DNA of 64,000 nucleotides from Leifsonia sp. ZF2019 (GTDB lineage Bacteria; Actinomycetota; Actinomycetes; Actinomycetales; Microbacteriaceae): the NCBI RefSeq assembly GCF_019924635.1, contig NZ_CP065037.1, positions 4,092,001-4,156,000 of the forward strand, given 5' to 3'. Below the pieces are notes generated by a model. The model ran no database searches. It was given only the letters and a program-made list of their open reading frames with translations, and had not been told where the DNA came from. Of the stretch, positions 57,545-64,000 are shown piece by piece. A program made the translations under genes and the position numbers. How positions within the stretch are numbered: position 1 is the stretch's first letter; each line of letters starts with the position of its first letter.

Positions 57545-58078
57545 ATGGCCACGGCTCCTCTGAGCAGGATGTCAGGGACCCCGTCGGTCGTCCCTCCGAC
57601 CCGGGCGTTCCTCGCCGTGGCCGCGCTGGGGGCGGGTCTGCTTCACGCGGCGCTCGCCCCCAGCGCACCTCTTCCACTGCTCATCCTGCTCGTGGTCGTC
57701 GCCGCGGCGGAGCTCGCCTGGTCGGTCACGACGCTGGCCCGCGACCTGCCCCTCGTGTTCCGGCTCGTGCCCGTGCTGGCGCTGATCCCCGTGGGGCTGT
57801 GGGCGTCCCTCGCCGTCGTGGGGGCCACCGCGACCTCCGGCACCGTGCTCGCGTTGCCGCTGATCCCGATGGGAGTGGCTTCCCTGCTCGACGTCGCTGT
57901 GGCTGCCGTGAGCGCCGTGGTGCTGCGGCGCGGTCGTCCCGCATCGCAACGGGGAGGCGCGCTGCGCTTCGTGGCCGCGCTGGCGCTCAGCGCCTCCGCC
58001 GTGTGCGCCGTCACCATCCCTGCGCTCGGCCTGACGGATGCCGGCATCGCCGCGGTGACGGTCGGCCACCACCACTGA
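57545..58078 (+). CDS. Membrane protein, unknown
   Basis: 177 residues with five likely membrane segments and a His-rich end (TVGHHH). No family recognised. Its closeness to the DUF4383 gene (five bases) argues for one operon. The C-terminal HHH and the -GL-DAG segment might bind a metal, but that is speculation. Confidence 0.6.
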   Translation: MATAPLSRMSGTPSVVPPTRAFLAVAALGAGLLHAALAPSAPLPLLILLVVVAAAELAWSVTTLARDLPLVFRLVPVLALIPVGLWASLAVVGATATSGTVLALPLIPMGVASLLDVAVAAVSAVVLRRGRPASQRGGALRFVAALALSASAVCAVTIPALGLTDAGIAAVTVGHHH

Positions 58079-58216
58079 GCGGCCCGCTAAGCTGTCGGAC
58101 GGAACTCGGGGGATTCCGTCGTCCGCCGGCCGGCCTCGGCCGCGCCCACATCCACGCGCCACGCGCGCGACCCCTCGGGAGCCGTCACCAGAACGCAGCG
58201 ACTAGAGGGGGATCAC

Positions 58217-59410
58217 ATGACCGACCCGAACACACCGACCGACGATCAGAACCCGAGCGGCGGACAGCAGACGCCGCACGAGCAGTCGCCGGCACCGACG
58301 CCGGAGCAGGCACCGCAACCGCCGCAGGCACCGCAGGACCAGCAGCCGCTGCCGCCGCAGGCACCGCAGGACCAGCAGCCGCAGCCGCCCCAGCAGCCGC
58401 AGCCGGGCGCGTACGCCGCGGCCCCCAACCCGTACGCTCCCGCGCCGGGCGCGCGCTCCGGTATCCGCCCCTGGGTGTGGTGGGTCATCGGCGGCGCCGT
58501 GGCGTTCGTCATCGTCGTCATCGTCGCGATCGTGCTCTTCGTGACTGTGCTCGCGGGCGGCAACGGCGCGAAGGGCGTCGCCGAGCAGTACCTGCAGGAC
58601 ATCGCGAAGGGCAACGCGTCCGCGGCCAACAAGCTGGGCCGTGCCGACGCGTCCGACTTCCTGCTCACGGACGCGGTGCTCGCCAAGGCCGAGCGGATCA
58701 CCGCTCCCGCTGTGACCCGCACCCTCACCAGCCGCAGTTCCGACCAGACCCAGGTCTCGGTCACGTACAAGCTCGCCGGCAAGACCTACCGCGACACCAT
58801 CGAGCTCGACAAGGACGACAAGGGCTGGTACGTCAGCCGCGGCCTCGCCTATCAGCTGCCGTACGTCTCGTCGACCATCCCCGGTTTCACCGTCGAGGGC
58901 GCGAAGCAGGCCGTGACGTCGAAGGACTCCGAGATCTCCGCGTATCCCGCCGTCTACACGCTGGGTGCCCCGAACCGCTTCTACGAGCTCGCAGGGTCTC
59001 CGAAGCTGACGATCGCCGCGGGAACCTACGCCGACCTCAAGCTGGACCTCACGCCCTCGAAGGAGTACCTGGCCGAGGTGCAGAAGCAGGTCGACGCGCA
59101 CTACGCCGACTGCGCGACCAAGACCTCGTACTACGACGTCGAGGACTGCGGCATCGAGCTGAGCTACCCCTCGAACATGAGCGTCTCGGGCTCCACCGTC
59201 GCCGTCACGGTCGTCGAGTCGCCGAAGGTCGAGGTCGACGACAGCGACTCGTACTACCAGTTCAAGATCGGCGACGGTGCGTTCACGGCCGTCCTGACCG
59301 GCTCCGACTATCGCGGCAACCCGGCGACCGAGAACCTGACCGGCAAGGCCGGTTACATCTCGGCCGACATCGAGGTGAAGGACGACAAGGTCGTGGTGAG
59401 CTTCGGCTGA
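58217..59410 (+). CDS. Membrane-anchored protein with Pro/Gln-rich N-terminus
   Basis: 397 residues. The first ~75 are Pro/Gln-rich and cytosolic (with a 33-base tandem repeat), then one membrane helix (WWVIGGAVAFVIVVIVAIVL). The large outside part begins AEQYLQDIAKGNASAANKLG, a start like DUF4878/lumazine-type lipoproteins, and contains two similar beta-rich modules (SVTYKLAGKTYRDTIELDKD and the end KVVVSFG). Four Cys-free strands and one pair of Cys (ADCATKT, EDCGIEL) may form a disulphide. No enzyme motif. It is followed by the IS30 element. Confidence 0.65.
   Translation: MTDPNTPTDDQNPSGGQQTPHEQSPAPTPEQAPQPPQAPQDQQPLPPQAPQDQQPQPPQQPQPGAYAAAPNPYAPAPGARSGIRPWVWWVIGGAVAFVIVVIVAIVLFVTVLAGGNGAKGVAEQYLQDIAKGNASAANKLGRADASDFLLTDAVLAKAERITAPAVTRTLTSRSSDQTQVSVTYKLAGKTYRDTIELDKDDKGWYVSRGLAYQLPYVSSTIPGFTVEGAKQAVTSKDSEISAYPAVYTLGAPNRFYELAGSPKLTIAAGTYADLKLDLTPSKEYLAEVQKQVDAHYADCATKTSYYDVEDCGIELSYPSNMSVSGSTVAVTVVESPKVEVDDSDSYYQFKIGDGAFTAVLTGSDYRGNPATENLTGKAGYISADIEVKDDKVVVSFG
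58319..58384 (+). repeat. 33-base tandem repeat in Pro/Gln-rich coding region
   Basis: Two near-identical 33-base units (58319-58351, 58352-58384) coding PPQAPQDQQPL and PPQAPQDQQPQ, followed by a shorter degenerate unit. Copy number may vary between strains. Confidence 0.8.
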
Positions 59411-59460
59411 CCGGCGCCGAGCGCAGCGAGGGGCCGTGCGGCGATCGGGCGGGTTCTAAT

Positions 59461-60899
59461 GGTGGTCGCAACACTCCGGTTTTCGGGAGGTTGCGACCAC
59501 CGTGTCGTTTTCGGAGGAGCAGGATCGGCGTCGGGCTGAGTTCCTAGCGTTGTTGGGGTCGTTGGGCAGTGTGACTCTTGCCGCGCGTGAGTTGGGGTTG
59601 AACACGAATACCGCGTTCGGTTGGGCGCGGAAGGCCGGGTTCCGGGCGAAGGCGTATCCGGCCAGGCCGCACCCGGGACGAGAGGAGTTCGCCCGATTGC
59701 GGGCGGAGGGCGTGTCACGCCGGGAGGCAGCGGCGCGAGTCGGGATCCACGAGCGCACCGGCCGCGACTGGGATTACGGCGTGAGGAAGTCGCGGAATTC
59801 GCGGTTTTACTCGGACGGGCGACGTGTTGATTACACGACCGGGCGCACCACGATGGAGTCCATGACGAGTCCACCGCCGAAGGTTCCGGAGCAGGTTGGC
59901 TCCCGTCTCCTGTCGCTTATGGAGCGGGAGACGATCGCCGATCTCAGACGGGCCGGGCTCACACTGCGGGCGATTGGACGGGCGCTAGACAGGCCCGCAT
60001 CGACGATCAAACGCGAACTCGATGCGCGTTCGAAGGGCGGTCTCTATCTCCCGCACGGCGCGCATCGGGATGCCGCCACCAAGCGAGCTCGCCCGAAACC
60101 TGCGAAGCTCGCACAGCCCGGACGGTTGCGTGAGTATGTCGCCCAGCGACTGAGGGAACAATGGTCTCCGGAGCAGATCAGCGGCGTCTTGTCGCGTGAT
60201 TACGCAGATGACGAGAGCATGCAGGTGAGCACGGAGACGATCTATCAAGCGATCTACATCCAGGCCCGCGGTGGGCTCAAACGCGAGATCGCCGACGCGT
60301 TGCGCACCGGCCGCGCCCGCCGCAAACCCCACCGGTCACCCGAGCAACGCACCAGCCGGTTCGTGGATCCGATGGTGATGATCTCAGAGCGTCCGCCGGA
60401 GGTCGAAGACCGCGCCGTCCCCGGCCACTGGGAAGGTGACCTGATCGTCGGCGCGAACAACCAGTCCGCGATCCTCACACTGGTAGAGCGCACCACCCGC
60501 TACGTGATGCTCGGCCACCTCCCCGGCGAGCACACCGCCGAAGCCGTCCGCGACGTCCTCGTCGAACTGATCGGCACGCTCCCACAACACCTGCGCGGGT
60601 CGTTGACCTGGGACCAGGGAGCAGAAATGGCCGCTCACAAGGCCTTCCGGGTCGCCACCGGCGTCCCGGTCTACTTCTGCGACCCCGCGTCCCCCTGGCA
60701 ACGCGGCTCGAACGAGAACACTAACGGGCTGCTGCGCCAATACTTCCCCAAGGGCACCGACCTGACCGCTCACGGCCCGGAGGACCTCGAACACGTTGCC
60801 CAGAAACTCAACAGCCGGCCACGCAAAACGCTCGGCTGGGATACCCCAGCCGAGCGTCTGATACAACTCGTTTAGTTCACTTAGTGTTGCGACGACCCC
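59461..60899 (+). mobile_element. IS30-family insertion sequence
   Basis: Terminal inverted repeats: GGTGGTCGCAACACT (59461-59475) and AGTGTTGCGACGACCCC (60883-60899, reversed). The single transposase gene fills the interior. A hairpin GGTGGTCGCAAC / GTTGCGACCACC at 59461-59502 covers the left end up to the transposase start and could hinder read-through translation. It inserted between the anchored-protein gene and a minus-strand gene. Confidence 0.85.
59502..60875 (+). CDS. IS30-family transposase
   Basis: 457 residues, full length and apparently intact. N-terminal helix-turn-helix segments (LAARELGLNTNTAFGWARKA; LTLRAIGRALDRPASTIKRE). The DDE core is at VPGHWEGDLIVGANNQSAIL (Asp), LTWDQGAEMAAHKAF (Asp) and NENTNGLLRQYFPKGTDL (Glu). 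The GTG start is at the end of the left hairpin. It should be able to move the element. Confidence 0.95.
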   Translation: MSFSEEQDRRRAEFLALLGSLGSVTLAARELGLNTNTAFGWARKAGFRAKAYPARPHPGREEFARLRAEGVSRREAAARVGIHERTGRDWDYGVRKSRNSRFYSDGRRVDYTTGRTTMESMTSPPPKVPEQVGSRLLSLMERETIADLRRAGLTLRAIGRALDRPASTIKRELDARSKGGLYLPHGAHRDAATKRARPKPAKLAQPGRLREYVAQRLREQWSPEQISGVLSRDYADDESMQVSTETIYQAIYIQARGGLKREIADALRTGRARRKPHRSPEQRTSRFVDPMVMISERPPEVEDRAVPGHWEGDLIVGANNQSAILTLVERTTRYVMLGHLPGEHTAEAVRDVLVELIGTLPQHLRGSLTWDQGAEMAAHKAFRVATGVPVYFCDPASPWQRGSNENTNGLLRQYFPKGTDLTAHGPEDLEHVAQKLNSRPRKTLGWDTPAERLIQLV

Positions 60900-60931
60900 T
60901 TGAATCCGCCTCGCCGCACGGCCCCTCTGCG

Positions 60932-61357
60932 TCAGTGCACCGGCTCGCAGATCGTGCGGCGGATCCACTCGCCGACGGTGGCCCTGGTCACGGCCCCGGA
61001 GCGCGCGAGCCGCACGAGGTCGAGCGCGTGGTCGGTGAGGCGTCCGTCGGCGGAGTCCTCGGCGTCCCCGAGCACGTGGATGGCGAACCAGCGCGTCGCC
61101 CTCACACCGATCCGCGCCGCGACGGCGAGGATGCCGGCGAAGTGCCGCGCCTGGCCGTCCGTGCCGTCGTCGACGTGCGGGCGGAAGCCGCGCCCCCGGA
61201 TCCTGTTGCGGCCGCCGCGCGCGGCATCCCAGAACCAGAGCGGACCACGGCGCACGCCCCCGGCCTCGGCGCCGAGATCGACGAAGAAGCGGCGGGAGGA
61301 GGCCGAGGTGCGGGCGAGACGCTCCGCTGTCGAGACGAGATCGGCGCAGGCGTTCAT
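60932..61357 (-). CDS. Hypothetical protein
   Basis: 141 residues, with no membrane segment or known motif. Segments such as RRFFVDLGAEAGGVRRGPLW and the end VGEWIRRTICEP suggest an alpha/beta fold. It converges on the IS30 element and is divergent from the heme oxygenase gene with 127 bases between. Codon use is like the chromosome. Function unknown. Confidence 0.6.
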   Translation of the reverse strand: MNACADLVSTAERLARTSASSRRFFVDLGAEAGGVRRGPLWFWDAARGGRNRIRGRGFRPHVDDGTDGQARHFAGILAVAARIGVRATRWFAIHVLGDAEDSADGRLTDHALDLVRLARSGAVTRATVGEWIRRTICEPVH

Positions 61358-61453
61358 GGGGCGAGCGTAGGCCGCCCACCTGCCGACCCGCTGAAGGAGG
61401 CGCGCAGACCGGGCCGTCCAGCTTGACGGGACCCCCTTCCGTCCGTCACGATG

Positions 61454-61472
61454 TTAGGCAAGCCTTACCTGA
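61454..61472 (+). promoter_or_regulatory. DtxR/IdeR iron box before heme oxygenase gene
   Basis: TTAGGCAAGCCTTACCTGA agrees with the DtxR/IdeR consensus TTAGGTTAGCCTAACCTAA at about 14 of 19 positions and is centred 23 bases before the start. Iron-loaded repressor would shut the gene off. Confidence 0.8.
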
Positions 61473-61484
61473 CCAGGAGACCCG

Positions 61485-62135
61485 ATGGCCGAACTGATCC
61501 CCTTCTCGCAAGCGCTCCGCGAGCGCACCCGGACCGTGCACGAGGAGAGCGAAGGCGCGAACTTCATGCAGGACCTCATGAGCGGCAAGGGCAGCCGTGA
61601 GGACTACATCCACCTCCTCGCCCAGCATTACTTCATCTACGAGGCGCTCGAGGAGGCCGCGGTCCACATGGCCGACGACCCGGTCGCCGCCCTGTTCATC
61701 ACCCCCAAGCTCACTCGCCTGCCGGCCATCGAGGCCGACCTCGAGTTCCTGCTCGGCAACGACTGGCGCGACCGCATCGCGCCGCTGCCGAGCACCTTCC
61801 GCTACACCGCGCGGATCCGCGAGGTGGGCCACGACTGGCCGGGCGGCTTCATCGCCCACCACTACACGCGCTACCTCGGCGACCTCTCCGGCGGTCAGAT
61901 CATCCGCACCCTCCTGCAGCGCCAGTACGGTTTCGAGACGAACGGCGTCGGGTTCTACCTGTTCGCCGACATCGCCAAGCCGAAGGTCTTCAAGGACGTC
62001 TACCGCTCCCAGCTCGACGCCGTCGACTGGACGGAGGAGGAGCGCGAGCGCGTGATCGCGGAGGTCGGGCTGGCGTTCCGCTTCAACACCGAGCTGTTCA
62101 ACGATCTCGCCGCGGCGAAGGCCGCCGCGGCTTGA
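61485..62135 (+). CDS. hmuO: Heme oxygenase (biliverdin-producing)
   Basis: 216 residues, normal HmuO/HO size. Proximal His19 in RTRTVHEESEGANFMQDLMS; distal-helix glycines in GDLSGGQIIRTLLQRQYG. It cleaves heme to biliverdin, CO and Fe2+, giving iron from heme. It is cytosolic. No heme-uptake genes are in view. Expression is probably iron-repressed through the box at 61454-61472. Confidence 0.94.
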   Translation: MAELIPFSQALRERTRTVHEESEGANFMQDLMSGKGSREDYIHLLAQHYFIYEALEEAAVHMADDPVAALFITPKLTRLPAIEADLEFLLGNDWRDRIAPLPSTFRYTARIREVGHDWPGGFIAHHYTRYLGDLSGGQIIRTLLQRQYGFETNGVGFYLFADIAKPKVFKDVYRSQLDAVDWTEEERERVIAEVGLAFRFNTELFNDLAAAKAAAA

Positions 62136-62138
62136 CGT

Positions 62139-62489
62139 TCAGCGGCGGCTGAGCGTGAAGCTCGCGCTCCCGAACCGCACGATCGACCCCGGGTCGACCT
62201 CGTGCCGCGTGTTCGGATCGCACGCGAACGTGCCCTCGCCCGGGTACGAGATGGTCGTGCCGTTCGACGAGCCCAGGTCCATCACCCAGAAGACGTCGTC
62301 GTACTGGCCGAACGCCAGGTGCGCGCGGGAGACGGACGTGTTGTCGTCGCGGATCCCGACCAGCTCCACATGGGCCGGGTCGTCGAACTCGGTCCCCGGC
62401 GTGTGGACGCCCGGGTTGCGGCCGATGACCCCGTTGCCGGTGGTCTCGACGTGCTGCCCATCGCTGAAGTCCAGCACGAACGTGATCAT
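62139..62489 (-). CDS. FHA-domain protein
   Basis: 116 residues, a single FHA domain: GVIGRNPG, SVSRAHLAFG (phosphothreonine-binding Ser/Arg/His) and VMDLGSSNGTTI. It recognises phosphothreonine peptides, usually products of Ser/Thr kinases. No kinase gene is near. It is 26 bases downstream of the helicase gene, same strand, so probably co-transcribed. ATG 62489. Confidence 0.9.
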   Translation of the reverse strand: MITFVLDFSDGQHVETTGNGVIGRNPGVHTPGTEFDDPAHVELVGIRDDNTSVSRAHLAFGQYDDVFWVMDLGSSNGTTISYPGEGTFACDPNTRHEVDPGSIVRFGSASFTLSRR

Positions 62490-62515
62490 CTGCGTCTCCT
62501 TCGCCTCGGCCGCGC

Positions 62516-63820
62516 TCAGCTCGCGCTGAGCGGGACCCTCACCGGTCGTGCGTCGCGCATGAACCGCTCCACGTCGGGGTCGACCGTGATGTCGCTCGGG
62601 CGCAGCGGACGCGTCAGGTACAGCCCGTCGAGCGTCGTGATGCGGCTGAGCGCCACATACGTCTGACCGGAGGTGAAGGCCCGGCTGCCCAGGTCGACGA
62701 TGGCCGCGTCGTACGTCTTGCCCTGCGACTTGTGGATGGTGACCGCCCACGCCAGGCGCAACGGGAACTGCGTGAACTCCGCCACCACGTCCTTCGTGAG
62801 TTTCTTGGTCTCGGGGGAGTAGCTGTACTTGAACTTCTCCCAGATCGTGGGCTCGACCTCGTGGACCTCCCCGTCGACGTCGACGAAGACAGTGGAGTCG
62901 ATGCGCGTGACCGTGCCGATCGTTCCATTGACCCAGCGCGGCCCGTCGCCCTGCCCGACATCGTTGCGCAGGAACATGACCTGGGCGCCGACTTTCAGCT
63001 CCAGGGCTTCCTCCGCCGGGTAGTTGCGGCCGCCGAAGTCGCCGCTGATCTCGGCCTTCGCCGTCAGCACCCGGCCGGGGAGCCGCTCGAGCGCCTGCGC
63101 GTTGATGCGGTTGACCGTGTCGTTGCGGGTCGCGAGGGTGATCGTGCCGTCGTCCGGGGCCGGCCGGGCGCCGACCTCGTTCAGCCGGTCGGCGATCTCC
63201 TTCGTCACCTGCCCGTGCCGCACGGCGTTGAGCATGAACCGGAAGTCGGACTCGTGCTGCCGGTGCACCTGCAGCAGTTCCACGATGCGCAGCTCGGACT
63301 CCTGCCACACCTTGGCGTCGAAGAACCACATCGAGCGGTAGTTGTCGGTGAAGTAGGCGCGCTCCTCCTGGTCTCCCGGCACGGGGGCCAGCTGGTACGG
63401 GTCGCCGAAGAGCACGACCTGCACGCCGCCGAACGATTCGGCCGGGCGCTGGCGCGCCTGGCGCAGGCTGCGGTCGACCGCGTCCATGAGGTCGGCGTTG
63501 ACCATCGAGACCTCGTCGATCACGAGGGTGTCGATCGTGTTGAGGAGCTTGCGCAGCTCGGCGCTCTGCTCGATGGCGTGATCGGCGATGACGCCGATGG
63601 GCAGCCGGAAGAGCGAGTGGATGGTCTGGCCGCCCACGTTGAGGGCGGCGACGCCCGTCGGTGCCGCGATCACGATCGACTTCTCCGTGTTCCAGGAGAG
63701 GTGGTTGAGCAGGGTGGACTTGCCCGTGCCCGCGCGACCCGTCACGAAGACGTGCTCACGCGTGTGCTCGATGAGTTCGAACACCGCCTGCTGCTCCGGC
63801 GAGAGCGAGAGTCGGCCCAT
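62516..63820 (-). CDS. Pif1-like DNA helicase
   Basis: 434 residues, superfamily 1B. Walker A GRAGTGKS at 28-35, motif II VIDEVSMVN, QVVLFGDPYQLAPVPGDQEE (motif III), and the C-terminal LAWAVTIHKSQGKTYDAAIV, TYVALSRITTLDGLYLTRPL. It is shorter than eukaryotic Pif1 and typical of bacterial members, which unwind 5'-3' and resolve G-quadruplexes or forks. ATG 63820. Confidence 0.9.
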   Translation of the reverse strand: MGRLSLSPEQQAVFELIEHTREHVFVTGRAGTGKSTLLNHLSWNTEKSIVIAAPTGVAALNVGGQTIHSLFRLPIGVIADHAIEQSAELRKLLNTIDTLVIDEVSMVNADLMDAVDRSLRQARQRPAESFGGVQVVLFGDPYQLAPVPGDQEERAYFTDNYRSMWFFDAKVWQESELRIVELLQVHRQHESDFRFMLNAVRHGQVTKEIADRLNEVGARPAPDDGTITLATRNDTVNRINAQALERLPGRVLTAKAEISGDFGGRNYPAEEALELKVGAQVMFLRNDVGQGDGPRWVNGTIGTVTRIDSTVFVDVDGEVHEVEPTIWEKFKYSYSPETKKLTKDVVAEFTQFPLRLAWAVTIHKSQGKTYDAAIVDLGSRAFTSGQTYVALSRITTLDGLYLTRPLRPSDITVDPDVERFMRDARPVRVPLSAS

Positions 63821-63913
63821 CCGAGTCCCTTTCCCCTCGCGCGACCTGCCGGACTACTCTAACCCGCGTGGCCGAGCGGGAGCCGCTTCTACACAGGCCA
63901 ATAGGATGGCTTC

Positions 63914-64000
63914 ATGGCTGGGGATGAGTCGGGGCGCCGAGTGCGCACGCTCATCGTCTGGTCCGGCATCGGGCTCCTGCTCCTCGTCGCGTTGTTCGCG
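63914..64000 (+). CDS. N-terminus of a membrane or secreted protein, partial
   Basis: 29 codons run to the window end: MAGDESGRRVRTLIVWSGIG followed by a Leu/Val-rich stretch, i.e. a short basic start and a membrane helix or signal anchor. No ribosome-binding site is clear; AATAGGAT upstream may be a -10 box. Identity unknown. Confidence 0.5.
   Translation, partial: MAGDESGRRVRTLIVWSGIGLLLLVALFA

Noticed and set aside
59461..59502. Rho-independent terminator after the 58217-59410 gene
   Set aside because: The hairpin is the left end of the IS30 element (it contains the inverted repeat), not a host terminator.

Overview
The window is high-GC DNA from an actinobacterium, most likely a motile member of the Microbacteriaceae (Leifsonia-like). 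This rests on the flagellar gene order, strong G/C codon bias, frequent GTG/TTG starts, a DtxR-type iron box and actinobacterial families. No rRNA or tRNA is present, so the placement is an inference.

1-9.4 kb: the 3' end of a glycoside hydrolase gene, two small membrane-protein genes, then a minus-strand array that is visibly less GC-rich. It is built of immunity-type genes and gene debris: a barstar, a DUF4265 protein, two copies of an unrecognised immunity-like protein, several unknowns, and C-terminal stubs of toxins (an RNase Sa/barnase-type stub and a second nuclease-like stub). Pieces of the glycoside hydrolase 3' end recur at 1.44 and 8.58 kb, so the array looks like successive insertions at that site.

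9.4-19.7 kb: an alpha/beta hydrolase, debris of an IS5-type transposase and of a gntR gene, a 5'-truncated ASCH gene, then a GntR/FCD repressor divergent from a catabolic operon: GH42 beta-galactosidase, both subunits of glycine decarboxylase P-protein, an AcoX-like ATP-NAD kinase and an SDR dehydrogenase.

19.7-55.7 kb: one flagellar locus. It carries csrA, the export gate flhA-flhB-fliRQPO, the switch genes fliN/fliM, flbD-motA-motB, the hook/basal-body operon flgB-flgC-fliEFGHIJ-nlpC-fliK-flgD-flgE, fliD-fliS-(fliT), flagellin, fliA, and flgN-flgK-flgL-fliW. Six sites match CTAACG-N14-GCCGATA, a FliA (sigma-28) promoter with invariant spacing. They sit before fliO, fliM, flbD, flgB, fliC and flgN. 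CsrA and FliW probably control flagellin translation. The locus is broken by a 2.1-kb IS427-type element carrying an EXLDI gene and a DUF1254 fragment. It is also broken by an accessory block with YefM-YoeB and a PIN/Phd toxin-antitoxin pair, FetB, an AraC regulator, a DUF2000 protein, and a membrane exchanger under a yybP-ykoY (Mn2+) riboswitch.

55.7-64 kb: a beta-lactamase-fold lipoprotein that has lost its catalytic motifs, small membrane proteins, a proline/glutamine-rich anchored protein, a complete IS30 element, an iron-regulated heme oxygenase behind a DtxR box, an FHA protein, a Pif1-like helicase and the start of one more gene.
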